Positions 9,100-18,787 are shown, counted from the first letter of the stretch. The stretch: 64,000 bases of DNA from Mycolicibacterium sp. YH-1 (GCF_022557175.1 NZ_CP092915.1:4960001-5024000), one strand, 5' to 3'. The notes: a model not told the origin generated them from the sequence alone. Translations and numbers: made by a program.

Positions 9100-10764
9100 G
9101 TGAACCGAACCCCCTATCGTCGTGCCGTCCCGGCCGCCGTCACCCTCGTCACCGCCCTGGCCCTGGCCGGTTGTGGTGGAGGCTCGAGCACTTCGGACGA
9201 CTCGGCGACGGGCGGCACTCCGGTGAGCGGCGGCTCCATCGTCTACGCCACCGACCGCGAGCCGACCTGCCTCGATCCGCACAACTTCGGCGACATGCCG
9301 CAGACCTATGTCGCGCGGCAGTACCTCGACTCCCTGGTGTCGGAGAAGCCCGACGGCTCGGTGGTTCCGTGGCTGGCGGACTCATGGGAGGTCTCCCCCG
9401 ACGGTCTGACCTACACGTTCAAGATCCGTCAGGGTGTCAAGTTCCACGACGGCGCACCACTGGATGCGGCCGCGGTGCAGGCGAACTTCGAGCACATCCT
9501 CGATCCGGCAACGGAGTCCGCCACCGACGCCGGCTACCTGAAGCCGTACTACGAGTCGTCGCGGGCCGTCGACCCCTCGACCTTCGAGGTGAGGCTGAAG
9601 TCCCCCTACTCGGCCCTGCTGCCGGTGCTCTCTCAGGCGTTCTTCGGGATTCAGTCACCCAAGGCGATGGCGCGCGGGCTGGATCAGAACTGCCAGGCAC
9701 CGGTCGGTACCGGCCCGTTCATCGTCAAGGCATGGAATCGCGGGCAGAGTGTCGAGCTCGACCGCAACCCGGACTACAACTCCGCGCCTGCGGACGCCAA
9801 GCATCAGGGTCCGGCCTACCTCGACCACGTCAGCTGGAAGTTCATCGAGGACGGGTCGGTCCGATTCGCCGCCGTGCAGGGCCGCGACGCCGACATCGTC
9901 TTCAACCCGCCGCCTCAGCAGGACGCCGCGCTGCAGGCCGACCCCAATCTGGTGCTGCAGGAGTTCACCCACACCGGGCTGCCCAACGGGATCGCGCTCA
10001 ACACCACGCACGCCCCGTTCGATGACACCGCGGTCCGTCAGGCGTTCATCCACGGCGCCAACGCCGAAGCCGCCGTCCGCAGCGCCTATCTCGGCGTCTT
10101 CGACTGGGAGCCGGGTCCGCTGTCGTCGACCACCCCGTACTTCAAGAAGGACCTGCGCAGCTTCTACGAACTCGACAGGGACAAGGCCAACAAGCTGCTC
10201 GACGACGCGGGCTGGACGCAGCGCGACGCCGACGGCTTCCGCACCAAGGACGGCAAGCAGCTGAGCGCGACGCTGGTCTACTCGTCCGACCCCGGGGACA
10301 CCCCACCGGCCGATGTCACTCTGTTCCAGAACATTCAGGCCGCGGAGAAGGAGATCGGCTTCAACGCCGTGCTCAAGCCGCTGCCCCAGGATCAGTACTT
10401 CGCCGCGTTCAGCGACAAGGACGCCTACGACGGTCTCACGGGTGCGTACTGGAACAGCCCGACGCCCGCGGTGCTCTCCATCGTCTACTCGTCGGACTCG
10501 TTGAAGGCCGCTCCCGGCAACAACATGTCGTGGGTGCAGAACCCGGCCATTGACGATCTGGTCCGCAAGGCCGCGGCGGCGACCGATGTCGCCGAGCAGG
10601 CGCGACTCTACGGCGAGGTGCAGGACATCGTCGCCAAGGACGCCTACCACCTCGGGCTGTACCCGCAGACCACCCGACTGGTCGCCAAGAAGCGTCTGAA
10701 GGATGTGTGGATCGAGCCGTCCGAGGGTGAGCCGGTGCTGCACGACGCCTGGCTGGCACCATGA
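9100..10764 (+). CDS. ABC transporter substrate-binding lipoprotein (peptide/nickel family 5)
   Basis: Ligand-binding lipoprotein that would deliver a small organic compound to the permeases encoded next. It has 554 residues from a GTG start. The signal peptide ends in lipobox LAGC with lipidated C25. The SBP_bac_5 core starts with GGSIVYATDREPTCLDPHN, and FKIRQGVKFHDG is the family signature. The family is annotated for oligopeptides, but the co-encoded monooxygenase and SfnB-like flavoprotein suggest a sulfonate, sulfone or similar sulfur source. It overlaps the next gene by 4 nt. Confidence 0.88.
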   Translation: MNRTPYRRAVPAAVTLVTALALAGCGGGSSTSDDSATGGTPVSGGSIVYATDREPTCLDPHNFGDMPQTYVARQYLDSLVSEKPDGSVVPWLADSWEVSPDGLTYTFKIRQGVKFHDGAPLDAAAVQANFEHILDPATESATDAGYLKPYYESSRAVDPSTFEVRLKSPYSALLPVLSQAFFGIQSPKAMARGLDQNCQAPVGTGPFIVKAWNRGQSVELDRNPDYNSAPADAKHQGPAYLDHVSWKFIEDGSVRFAAVQGRDADIVFNPPPQQDAALQADPNLVLQEFTHTGLPNGIALNTTHAPFDDTAVRQAFIHGANAEAAVRSAYLGVFDWEPGPLSSTTPYFKKDLRSFYELDRDKANKLLDDAGWTQRDADGFRTKDGKQLSATLVYSSDPGDTPPADVTLFQNIQAAEKEIGFNAVLKPLPQDQYFAAFSDKDAYDGLTGAYWNSPTPAVLSIVYSSDSLKAAPGNNMSWVQNPAIDDLVRKAAAATDVAEQARLYGEVQDIVAKDAYHLGLYPQTTRLVAKKRLKDVWIEPSEGEPVLHDAWLAP

Positions 10765-11726
10765 CCCTGGCGGTACCCGTTACCCGCCGCATCCCCCTTC
10801 GGGTGCGGCGGGTGCTCGTCCGTCTCGCGGGTGTGATCGGCGTGCTGTGGGGCGCCGCGACCCTCACATTCCTTGCCCAACACCTGATGCCGGGCGATCC
10901 AGCGCAGACGATCCTCGGTGGTGCGGGGTCGCGACCCACACCGGAGCAGCTCGCCGCGGTCCGCGAGCAGTACGGCTTCAACGACCCGTTGATCGTCCAG
11001 TACCTGCACTACCTCGGCGGGCTCTTGCGCGGTGACCTCGGCACGTCCTACATCCTCAAGCAGCCGGTCACCGACATCATCACCGAGCAGCTCGGGCCGA
11101 CGCTGGTGCTCACGATCACCGCACTGATCGCGTCCTGGGTGATCGCCGTGGCGGTCACGCTGCTGACCGCGCACCGACGCCGCTGGGTGGCCAGCATCGG
11201 CTCCGGCCTGGAGATCTTCCTCGCCGCGCTTCCGCAGTACTGGCTGGGCATCGTGCTGCTGGTGGTGTTCGCGTTCCACCTGCGCGTGCTGCCGGTGGTC
11301 GGTGACGGCGGACCCGAGGGGTTGGTGCTGCCCGCTCTGACCCTGGCCCTGCCGCTGGCCGGCTTCCTGGGCCAGGTGACACGCGACGAGTTCTCGTCCG
11401 CGATGGAGCAGCCGTTCGCGGTCTCGGCCCGTGCGCGCGGCATGAGCGACTGGGGTGTGCGCTGGCGACATGCGTTGCGCCACGCCGTGCTGCCCGGTCT
11501 CACGCTGTCCGGCTGGGCTCTCGGCTCGCTGTTCTCCACCGCCGTGATCGTGGAGTCGGTGTTCGTGCGGCCAGGCCTGGGCCGCGTGCTGGTCGACGCT
11601 GTCACCTCCAAGGACATGCCGGTGGTGGTCGGCGTGACGCTGTTCGTCGCCGCGGTGTACGTGATCGCAAATCTGCTGGTGGACACCGCCTTCGGGCGCG
11701 TCGACCCCCGACTGCGGTGCGCGTGA
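10761..11726 (+). CDS. ABC transporter permease, DppB type
   Basis: First inner-membrane subunit of the importer, 321 residues. It has the N-terminal helix and SxxGxxT-like segment usual for DppB/OppB (LTFLAQHLMPGDPAQTIL), then five more membrane helices. The EAA loop that docks the ATPase is in SARARGMSDWGVRWRHALRHA. The start overlaps the previous stop as ATGA, and its own stop overlaps the next start. Confidence 0.9.
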   Translation: MTLAVPVTRRIPLRVRRVLVRLAGVIGVLWGAATLTFLAQHLMPGDPAQTILGGAGSRPTPEQLAAVREQYGFNDPLIVQYLHYLGGLLRGDLGTSYILKQPVTDIITEQLGPTLVLTITALIASWVIAVAVTLLTAHRRRWVASIGSGLEIFLAALPQYWLGIVLLVVFAFHLRVLPVVGDGGPEGLVLPALTLALPLAGFLGQVTRDEFSSAMEQPFAVSARARGMSDWGVRWRHALRHAVLPGLTLSGWALGSLFSTAVIVESVFVRPGLGRVLVDAVTSKDMPVVVGVTLFVAAVYVIANLLVDTAFGRVDPRLRCA

Positions 11727-12586
11727 TGGCTGTCGCGGACGTTGTCACCGTCGGATCCGGCCTGACGCGAGGGGGCCGACGGACGTTGCGGCCCGCCGTC
11801 TACGTCGCCGCCGGATACCTCCTGCTGATGCTGGCCTGGGCTGTCGCCCCCGGGGTCTTCACCAGCGGCTCGCCGTATGACACTGACATCGAGACTCCTT
11901 TGCGCGGACCGTCTTTCGAGCACTGGTTCGGCACCGACGCGTCCGGCCGCGACATCTACACCCGGGTCGTGTACGGCGCGCAGAGCTCGCTGGCCATCGG
12001 GGTTGGCGCCACCGCGCTCGCCCTGATCGTGGCCATCGCCCTTGGGTTCGCCGCCGGTTTGGGCGGCCGCCTCGCAGACGGTGCCATCAGCCGGTTCCTC
12101 GAGGTGGTCCTCTCCATACCGGGTCTGCTCATCGCATTGCTGTTCATCGCGATCCTCGGGCCGGGCGTGGCAACCCAGATCGTGGCTGTCGCGATCGGCT
12201 CCGCGGTCGGATACGCACGCATGGTGCGCGGCCAGGTCATCGCGGTCAAGGACTCTGGATATGTCAGTGCCGCCACAGCGCTCGGGCACTCACGGCGCAC
12301 GATCATCACCCGGCACGTGTTCCCCAACGCGATGCGCCCGTTGGTGGTCCTCGGCACGATGGGCATCGGCCAGTCGATCATCTGGGCGTCGTCGCTGAGC
12401 TTCCTCGGCCTCGGCGTAGCACCTCCTGCACCGGAGTGGGGCGCGATGCTCAACGCGGGCCGCGACTTCGTGTCGACAGCCTGGTGGCTGGAACTGTTCC
12501 CCGGCCTCGCGATCGTCGGCTGCACGCTGGCCGTGACCGTGGTCGGCCGCTACCTCCAACAGCGCCTCGAAGGACGGCTCACGTGA
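11726..12586 (+). CDS. ABC transporter permease, DppC type
   Basis: Second permease subunit, 286 residues from the ATG that overlaps the upstream stop (ATGA); an in-frame GTG 9 nt earlier is possible. HWFGTDASGRDIYTRVVYG is the DppC signature after the first helix, and the EAA loop is SAATALGHSRRTIITRHVFPN. The stop overlaps the GTG of the ATPase gene. Together with the DppB-like subunit it forms the translocation channel. Confidence 0.9.
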   Translation: MAVADVVTVGSGLTRGGRRTLRPAVYVAAGYLLLMLAWAVAPGVFTSGSPYDTDIETPLRGPSFEHWFGTDASGRDIYTRVVYGAQSSLAIGVGATALALIVAIALGFAAGLGGRLADGAISRFLEVVLSIPGLLIALLFIAILGPGVATQIVAVAIGSAVGYARMVRGQVIAVKDSGYVSAATALGHSRRTIITRHVFPNAMRPLVVLGTMGIGQSIIWASSLSFLGLGVAPPAPEWGAMLNAGRDFVSTAWWLELFPGLAIVGCTLAVTVVGRYLQQRLEGRLT

Positions 12587-14274
12587 CGACTCCGCACATC
12601 CCCGAGTCGCTTAGCTCCTACCGGCCTCCCCTGCTGCAGGTCGAGGACCTCGCCGTCGCATTCGGCACCCACCGGGACCGTCGCGAGGTGGTGCGCGGCG
12701 TCTCCTTCACCGTGGCGCCCGGTGAGTGCTTCGCGATAGTCGGCGAATCGGGCTCCGGCAAGAGCGTCACCGCCCGCTCCCTCCTCGGGCTCGCGGGCGT
12801 GTCGTCCCAGGTGAGTGCCACGCGGCTGGAACTCGGCGGCCGGTCCGTGCTCGGGAGCCGCGACCGAGACTGGCGGCGGATTCGGGGCCGCGAGGTCGGA
12901 TTCGTGCTGCAGGACGCCCTCGTCTCACTCGATCCGCTTCGCACCGTGGGCGCCGAGATCGCGGAGACGTTGCGGCTGCACCGTTTCGGCAACAGGGCGC
13001 GCCGCCGCGAGCGCGTGCTGGAGCTGCTCGACGCCGTCGGCGTACCCGAACCCGAGCTGCGCTCACGCCAACTGCCACAGGAGCTGTCCGGCGGCCAACG
13101 GCAGCGAGCCCTGATCGCCTCCGCGATCGCGCTGGACCCGCCGCTGGTGATCGCCGACGAACCGACCACCGCACTCGATGTCACGATCCAGGCGCAGATC
13201 CTGGACCTGCTGGCGGCCATGAAGGACAGGGGCACCGGACTGATCCTGATCAGCCACGACCTCGCCGTCGTGGGCCGTCTCGCCGATCGCGTCGCGGTGA
13301 TGCGCAATGGCCTTCTGGTCGAGCAGGGAACCGTCGACGAGGTACTGACCGCACCGTCGCACCCCTACACTCGGGCGCTGCTCGACGCGGTGCCCGCCGC
13401 GCACCGCAAGGGCACCAGGCTCTCAGGCGTACCGCGGCGGGCGGTCCAGGCCGTGCGCCACACCGATGCTTCCGCGGATGGCGCCCTGCTGCGGGCCGAT
13501 GGCCTGGTCAAGCGGTTTCGTGGCCCGGACGGCGTTGAGCGCACCGCGGTTTCGGATGTGTCGTTCACGGTCGGCGTCGGTGAGACCCTCGGCATCGTCG
13601 GGGAGTCCGGTTCCGGCAAGACCACGACAGCGCGCCTGGCGCTGGCCCTGCTGGAACCCGATGAGGGCACGGTGCGGCTGGCCGGAGAGCCGTGGAGCGA
13701 GGCGTCCGAGGCGCAACGCAGGCCGCGTCGGCGACGGATCTCGGCGATCTACCAGGATCCGCTCAGCTCGTTCGATCCCCGATGGACGGTGCGCCGCATC
13801 ATCTCCGACGCGCTGCCCGCCGATGGTTATCCGGATGCCGCAGCCCGCACCAGCCGCACCCGCGAACTGTTGCACGACGTCGGACTTGGCGACGAACACC
13901 TCGATCGGCGGCCGCTGCTGCTGTCCGGAGGCCAGCGCCAACGCGTGGCGATCGCCCGGGCGCTCGCCCCGGAACCGTCGCTCATCGTCTGCGACGAGCC
14001 GGTGTCCGCGCTGGACGTCACCATTCAGGCTCAGGTCCTCGATCTACTGGCCGACCTGCAGGAGCAGCTCGGCCTGAGCTACCTGTTCATCTCACACGAC
14101 CTCGGCGTCATCCATCACGTCGCCGACCGCGTTCTCGTGATGCGCGACGGGCAGGTCGTCGAATCCGGCACCGCCGCAGAGATATTCGACTCCCCCCGCC
14201 ATCCCTACACCCGACAACTGCTCGCCAGCCTGCCGGCTGCCGAGCCCGAAACCGTCACCGGAGGACTCCTTTGA
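12583..14274 (+). CDS. Fused double ABC ATPase (DppD-DppF type)
   Basis: Energises the importer. At 563 residues it joins two nucleotide-binding domains that are separate DppD and DppF proteins in enteric bacteria. Each half has Walker A (GESGSGKS at 54-61; GESGSGKTT near 340), a signature LSGGQRQR and Walker B (VIADEPTTALD; LIVCDEPVSALD). The oligopeptide-type tail HPYTRALL or HPYTRQLL follows each domain. I use the GTG that overlaps the permease stop (GTGA); an upstream in-frame extension only shadows the permease gene. Confidence 0.92.
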   Translation: MTTPHIPESLSSYRPPLLQVEDLAVAFGTHRDRREVVRGVSFTVAPGECFAIVGESGSGKSVTARSLLGLAGVSSQVSATRLELGGRSVLGSRDRDWRRIRGREVGFVLQDALVSLDPLRTVGAEIAETLRLHRFGNRARRRERVLELLDAVGVPEPELRSRQLPQELSGGQRQRALIASAIALDPPLVIADEPTTALDVTIQAQILDLLAAMKDRGTGLILISHDLAVVGRLADRVAVMRNGLLVEQGTVDEVLTAPSHPYTRALLDAVPAAHRKGTRLSGVPRRAVQAVRHTDASADGALLRADGLVKRFRGPDGVERTAVSDVSFTVGVGETLGIVGESGSGKTTTARLALALLEPDEGTVRLAGEPWSEASEAQRRPRRRRISAIYQDPLSSFDPRWTVRRIISDALPADGYPDAAARTSRTRELLHDVGLGDEHLDRRPLLLSGGQRQRVAIARALAPEPSLIVCDEPVSALDVTIQAQVLDLLADLQEQLGLSYLFISHDLGVIHHVADRVLVMRDGQVVESGTAAEIFDSPRHPYTRQLLASLPAAEPETVTGGLL

Positions 14275-15650
14275 CATCCAGGAAGCGCCAGATCGTCCTC
14301 AATGCGTTCGACATGAACTGTGTCGCCCACATCGTCGCAGGTACCTGGCGGCACCCCGAATCGCAGGCCGTGCGCTACAAGGACCTCGAGTACTGGACCG
14401 ACCTGGCCACGCTGTTGGAGCGCGGCCTGTTCGACGGCCTGTTCATCGCCGACGTGCTGGGCATCTACGACGTGTACGGCGGCGGGCCGGAGACCGCGCT
14501 GCGCGCGGGCGCGCAGGTACCGGTGAACGACCCGATGATGGTGGTGTCCGCCATGGCAGCGGTGACGAAGAACCTCGGATTCGGTATCACCGCCGCCACC
14601 TCCTTCGAGCACCCCTATGACTTCGCCCGCCGGATGACAACCCTGGACCACCTCACCAAGGGCCGGGTCGGTTGGAATGTCGTCACCGGGTATCTGGAGA
14701 GTGCGGCGCGCAATCATGGGCTCGACACCATCACGCCGCACGCCGACCGATACGACATCGCCGACGAGTACACCGAGGTGCTTTACAAGCTCTGGGAGGG
14801 CTCCTGGGAGGACGACGCCGTCGGCACCGACCCCGCGCGCGCCGACTACGCGGATCCCACCAAGATTCATCCAATCAATCACTTCGGCAAGCACTTTCAA
14901 GTCCCCGGGATCCACCTCTGCGAACCCTCACCGCAGCGCACCCCGGTGCTCTATCAGGCCGGCGCATCAACCCGCGGCAAGCAGTTCGGTGCCGAGAACG
15001 CCGAAGTCATCTTCATCGGGGCACCGACCAAGGAGGCACTGCGCGACGCGGTGGCCGATATCCGCACCCGAGCGTCGGACGCAGGCCGGGACCCCTACGA
15101 CGTCAAGATCGTCAACGGCCACGTTGCCGTGACGGGCGCGACCGAAGCGGCGGCACAGGAGCGCTACGAGGACTTCCGTCGCTACACGGATCCGCGGGGT
15201 GCGTTAGCGCTGTGGTCGGGATGGCTCGGCACCGATCTGTCGCAGTTCGACCTCGACGACCCGGTTGCGGTCACCGACAACGAGTTCCTGAAGTCATCGG
15301 TCCAGATGTTCGGACAGGGCCAGTGGACCCTGCGCGACTTCATCGACTCGAAGGCGATCGACGCGGAAGGTGGTTTCACCGTGGGATCGCCGACCCACGT
15401 CGCCGACGATCTTCAGGAGTGGGTCGAGGAGACCGATGTCGACGGCTTCAACCTCACCAACGTCATCACTCCTGGCTCGTTCATCGACTTCATCGACCAC
15501 GTCGTCCCCGAGCTGCAGCGGCGCGAGGTCTACAAGACCGCGTACACCGAGGGGACGTTGCGCGACAAGATCTTCGGGCATGGTCCACGCCTGCCCGAGA
15601 GCCACCGTGCCGCCCGCTACCGCCGAGTCACTGAAGAGGCCATCCGATGA
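14271..15650 (+). CDS. FMN-dependent monooxygenase, NtaA/SnaA/DszA family
   Basis: Flavin-utilising luciferase-like monooxygenase that needs a separate reductase for FMNH2. It has 459 residues, and the TTG start overlaps the ATPase stop (TTGA). Family landmarks are the N-terminal LNAFDMNCVAHIVAGTWRH, DGLFIADVLGIYD, TLDHLTKGRVGWNVVTGY and the Y-Q-AGAS-G segment (LYQAGASTRGKQF). Relatives oxidise chelators, dibenzothiophene sulfone or dimethyl sulfone. Coupling to an importer and an SfnB-like gene favours organosulfur use. No flavin reductase gene is seen in the operon. Confidence 0.88.
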   Translation: MTSRKRQIVLNAFDMNCVAHIVAGTWRHPESQAVRYKDLEYWTDLATLLERGLFDGLFIADVLGIYDVYGGGPETALRAGAQVPVNDPMMVVSAMAAVTKNLGFGITAATSFEHPYDFARRMTTLDHLTKGRVGWNVVTGYLESAARNHGLDTITPHADRYDIADEYTEVLYKLWEGSWEDDAVGTDPARADYADPTKIHPINHFGKHFQVPGIHLCEPSPQRTPVLYQAGASTRGKQFGAENAEVIFIGAPTKEALRDAVADIRTRASDAGRDPYDVKIVNGHVAVTGATEAAAQERYEDFRRYTDPRGALALWSGWLGTDLSQFDLDDPVAVTDNEFLKSSVQMFGQGQWTLRDFIDSKAIDAEGGFTVGSPTHVADDLQEWVEETDVDGFNLTNVITPGSFIDFIDHVVPELQRREVYKTAYTEGTLRDKIFGHGPRLPESHRAARYRRVTEEAIR

Positions 15651-16864
15651 CATCGACCGTCACCGCCCCTGTCACCTACGGGTCCGAGCGGCTCGCCGCG
15701 CTGATCACCGCGATCGGCGACGGTGCCCTCGAGCGCGAACGCACCGGTGAACGACCCTTCGCCGCAATCGATCTGATCCGCCGGGAACGCCTCGGCGCGC
15801 TGCGGGTGCCGCGGGCCGACGGTGGCGGCGGTGCGAGTCTGCGCGAGCTGTTCGCGACCGTGATCACTCTGGCAACCGCAGACGTGAACGTCGCCCACAT
15901 CCTGCGCGGGCACTTCTCGCACGTCGAGGAGCGCCTGCGCCTCGACGAGGAACAACGGCGGCGGGTGACGGCGCTGGCGCTGTCCGGTGCGATCGTGGGT
16001 AACGCGTCCACTGAACTCGGTTCGACACCCGCAGGCGCGTTCACGTGGAAGACCCAGCTCAGTCCGGACGGCACCGGGTTCCGTCTCAACGGCACCAAGT
16101 TCTTCACCACCGGCACCCTGTACGCCGACTACGCCGAGGTCATTGCGAGCGATCCCGACGGTGCGACGGTGATCGCCCTGGTACCCACCGACCGGGCCGG
16201 CGTGACGGTTCTCGACGACTGGGACGGCATGGGTCAGCGCGCGACCGGCACTGGAACTGCGACCTTCTCCGATGTCGCCGTTTCGGCCGATGAGATCCTG
16301 CAGTTCGCACCTGCGGACGCCGACACCGAACCGCCGGCGCTGTATCTCTCGGGCGCGTTCTTCCAGCTGTACGTGACCGCTCTGGAAGCCGGTGTGCTGC
16401 AAGCGCTGCGGGCCGACGCGGTGGCACACGTGCACCAGCGGCCCCGCAGCTTCGCGTGGGCACCGACTCCCGCGGCGGCAGATGATCCGCTGCTGCAGCT
16501 CGAGATCGGCGAGATCGCGGCCGCCGCGTTCGCCGCGGAGGCAACGGTGTTGGCGGCAGCCGATGCACTGGCCGCCGCGTTCGACGCCGACGTCCGCGGC
16601 GACGACCCCGATCTGAAACTCGCCCATGAGGCCTCGCTGCAGGCGGCGGCCGCCAAGGTCGTCGTGGATGCCCTCGCGCAGAAGGCGGCGTCGCAGATCT
16701 TCGACGTCGGCGGCGCATCGGTGGTGCGCCAGACCCATCTGCTGGACCGGCACTGGCGCAACATCCGGACGCTGGCGTCGCACAACCCGACTTCCTACAA
16801 GGCGCAGGCCATCGGGGCATACCACGTCCTCGGCACGAAACTGCCGGGAAGCGGCTACTTCTGA
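15647..16864 (+). CDS. Acyl-CoA dehydrogenase-fold flavoprotein, SfnB-like
   Basis: Belongs to the acyl-CoA dehydrogenase / two-component monooxygenase fold and most resembles SfnB-type sulfur acquisition oxidoreductases. It has 405 residues. The mid-domain GNASTELGS and GTKFFTTGTLYADY and the C-terminal QIFDVGGASVVRQTHLLDRHWRNIRTL-type helix (family signature near residue 350-380) are visible. It is the last gene of the six-gene operon; its ATG overlaps the preceding stop. The substrate is unknown; desulfonation or oxidation of the imported compound is inferred. Confidence 0.82.
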   Translation: MTSTVTAPVTYGSERLAALITAIGDGALERERTGERPFAAIDLIRRERLGALRVPRADGGGGASLRELFATVITLATADVNVAHILRGHFSHVEERLRLDEEQRRRVTALALSGAIVGNASTELGSTPAGAFTWKTQLSPDGTGFRLNGTKFFTTGTLYADYAEVIASDPDGATVIALVPTDRAGVTVLDDWDGMGQRATGTGTATFSDVAVSADEILQFAPADADTEPPALYLSGAFFQLYVTALEAGVLQALRADAVAHVHQRPRSFAWAPTPAAADDPLLQLEIGEIAAAAFAAEATVLAAADALAAAFDADVRGDDPDLKLAHEASLQAAAAKVVVDALAQKAASQIFDVGGASVVRQTHLLDRHWRNIRTLASHNPTSYKAQAIGAYHVLGTKLPGSGYF

Positions 16865-16902
16865 GTGCGGGCTGCGCTACCCGCCCGGCACGAGCAGGTG
16901 AA

Positions 16903-17268
16903 TCACGGGCCCACGTAGGGAATCTGGTTGGCCAGATTGTTGATGTTCAGCAGGTAGCAATTGGTGCCACCGAATCCCATCGCGCCAGCCGTGATGCAGC
17001 GCTGGAACGTGCCGTCCTGCGCTATCGGCCCATCACACGTGGTGCCACCGCCCCAGGGCGTCCAGCCGCCCTGGCACCCGGCATTGGCGGGTGCCGCTCC
17101 GGTCAGCGAGACACTCCCGACAGCCAGCACGCCCGCCACGACCAGCCCCGCCACGACGCCCACCCGGTGTGTATGTGGGGTTGCCGATGAGGCGGGTGAG
17201 GAAATCGAAGCCGCGTGTGATTGATGGCGCCGATCCGCGCTCATCAGACCTCTGAAATTGGACTCCAC
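16903..17268 (-). CDS. Small secreted mycobacterial protein with Cys-pair motif
   Basis: Exported protein of about 121 residues with no known function. Longer in-frame starts exist, but a GAGGAGG ribosome site 5 nt before the GTG at 17268 decides the start. After a basic region and hydrophobic [20 protein letters not shown] the cleavage site APANA-G releases a mature peptide of about 57 residues. It contains GCQGGWTPWGG, CDGPIAQDGTFQRC and a third Cys. This CDGP...DGTFQRC pattern recurs in small mycobacterial exported proteins. Confidence 0.72.
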   Translation of the reverse strand: MESNFRGLMSADRRHQSHAASISSPASSATPHTHRVGVVAGLVVAGVLAVGSVSLTGAAPANAGCQGGWTPWGGGTTCDGPIAQDGTFQRCITAGAMGFGGTNCYLLNINNLANQIPYVGP

Positions 17269-17396
17269 CGCAACCTCCTCGAGGCGACGACGCAGGGTCC
17301 TGATCCATCGCCGCCGCATCCGCGCGGCGGCCTTTCAGGACTCCCTCAAGGGTAGCGCCGATTCGTAATGCGAGAAAGGTGCCGATTTGCCTGGGG

Positions 17397-18116
17397 TCAG
17401 AAGTTCCCTCGGGCCAAGAAGCGTTGCAGCGCAGCGATGTCGCCGTCCACCTGCAATTGACTCGGCGAGTGGCGACGCCACAGGAGCAGCAGCAGATCCG
17501 GCGCGCTGGCAGTCACCGCAGCGTCAGCCTGGGCGGCCCCTCGGGTCACGTGAATGGAACCCGCTCCTGCGCTCACAGTCCATGTTTGTCCGCTGTCGCG
17601 GGCGCGCAGGCAGATGGTTTGAGTCGGCCCGCCCAGGTCGTGCGAGAGGCCTGGCAGAACCTCGTCGAGGAATTCATCCACCCCATCCGCGGCGAGGAAT
17701 TGCTCTATGGGCTCGTCACATCCGATGGCGTTGACGAGATCCCAGCAATGCACAGTGGTTTCCTGTGCCAGGCGGCGTCGGATGAACCGCACATCCTGGC
17801 GTTGTCCCCACGTCCATGCCCGTGCGTCAGGGGCGAGTTCTGCCAGGCCGGTGGCGGTCAGTTCAACACCGTTCCGAAACCACGAAAGCAGGTCAGCGCT
17901 CTCGGGGCGGTCGGGTTCAGTCCAAGCCTCCGGCCCCGCGAGTGCATTGCTCGCAACCATCCGCCAGAACATGTGGACGACTCCGACATGCCACACCAGA
18001 TCGGCGACCGACCATCCGGGACAGCTTGGCACGCTGCAGTCAAGCCGACCCTCTGCACCATGAGCGATCCTGTCACCATCGCGGCGCAGCGCCACGATGT
18101 GATCAGCCGATTTCAT
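17397..18116 (-). CDS. Maleylpyruvate isomerase-family, mycothiol-dependent (DinB-like) protein
   Basis: Cytosolic protein of about 239 residues from ATG 18116; an ATG 24 nt upstream is equally possible because neither has a clear ribosome site. It shows the family pattern of a metal-binding DinB-like helix bundle: CPGWSVADLVWHVGVVH (metal His residues) and TTVHCWDLVNAIG. The C-terminal part is the SCP2-like/MDMPI-C domain. Members use mycothiol in isomerisation or transfer reactions; many have no known substrate. Confidence 0.8.
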   Translation of the reverse strand: MKSADHIVALRRDGDRIAHGAEGRLDCSVPSCPGWSVADLVWHVGVVHMFWRMVASNALAGPEAWTEPDRPESADLLSWFRNGVELTATGLAELAPDARAWTWGQRQDVRFIRRRLAQETTVHCWDLVNAIGCDEPIEQFLAADGVDEFLDEVLPGLSHDLGGPTQTICLRARDSGQTWTVSAGAGSIHVTRGAAQADAAVTASAPDLLLLLWRRHSPSQLQVDGDIAALQRFLARGNF

Positions 18117-18184
18117 CGCGTCATGGTAACAGCGCGTCATGTAGCAGCGCCGTAGGCGACCTCTACGCTCGCCGGAGCACGTCG

Positions 18185-18787
18185 CTAGGCGGCCAGGTCT
18201 CGAGCGTCATCGAGTTCTGCGGCACACCAGCGGATTTCATCGTAGAGATTGACGCGGTTCGGATGCGATCCCCATCGCGTCAGGGCCACCCGGACTGCCG
18301 ACATGAACGTCGCGGCGATCATTTGCACACGTCGCGTGGAGACGTCGAGTCGGAGCCGTTCGGCGATCAGGTCAGCGAGCCGTCCCTCCAGCACCGCGAA
18401 ATCCTTGAGCACTCGGTAGGTCAGCGCGGGAACGTCCATGACGACCTTGGCGGCGGCCAGAAACTCCGCGTCACTGTCCAGATCCTCGGCAATCTGACTG
18501 GCCGCCAACGCAGCCAAATCGGCGTAGAGGTCCCGCGCTCCGCGACCGGCACGAAACAGCGCAATCGCCTCGGCGCTGAACGGCGGCATGCCGGTCACCA
18601 CCGCGGATTCCTTGGTCGGAAAACACTCGAGAAAGGTGCCCACCGAGACTCCGGCACGATCGCTGATCTGCTCCACCGTGACCTGATCGAAGCCGAGCTC
18701 AGCGACCAATTCCACTGCAGCACGATGAATATCGGAGGAGGTCGCCGTTCGGGAACACTTCTGCTGACTGATCGTTGCTCTACCCAT
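18185..18787 (-). CDS. TetR-family regulator
   Basis: DNA-binding repressor of about 200 residues. The HTH lies in GFDQVTVEQISDRAGVSVGT followed by FLECFPTKESAV near residues 35-65. The C-terminal domain is of the acyl/lipophilic-ligand type and unspecific. I take the ATG at 18787; an in-frame TTG 6 nt earlier also exists. It is next to a second, related TetR gene in the same orientation; the two share the TFxxxFxTKESA motif and look like an old duplication. Confidence 0.85.
   Translation of the reverse strand: MGRATISQQKCSRTATSSDIHRAAVELVAELGFDQVTVEQISDRAGVSVGTFLECFPTKESAVVTGMPPFSAEAIALFRAGRGARDLYADLAALAASQIAEDLDSDAEFLAAAKVVMDVPALTYRVLKDFAVLEGRLADLIAERLRLDVSTRRVQMIAATFMSAVRVALTRWGSHPNRVNLYDEIRWCAAELDDARDLAA

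Noticed and set aside
12436..12582. 49-codon upstream extension of the ABC ATPase gene
   Set aside because: It is Arg/Pro-rich shadow sequence of the permease gene; the GTG overlapping the permease stop gives the normal N-terminus.
13692..14270. Long upstream extension of the monooxygenase gene
   Set aside because: Low-complexity Arg-rich translation of the ATPase gene in another frame; the TTG at 14271 matches the family start.
18141..18184. Possible TetR operator between the isomerase-family and TetR genes
   Set aside because: Short gap without a convincing inverted repeat.
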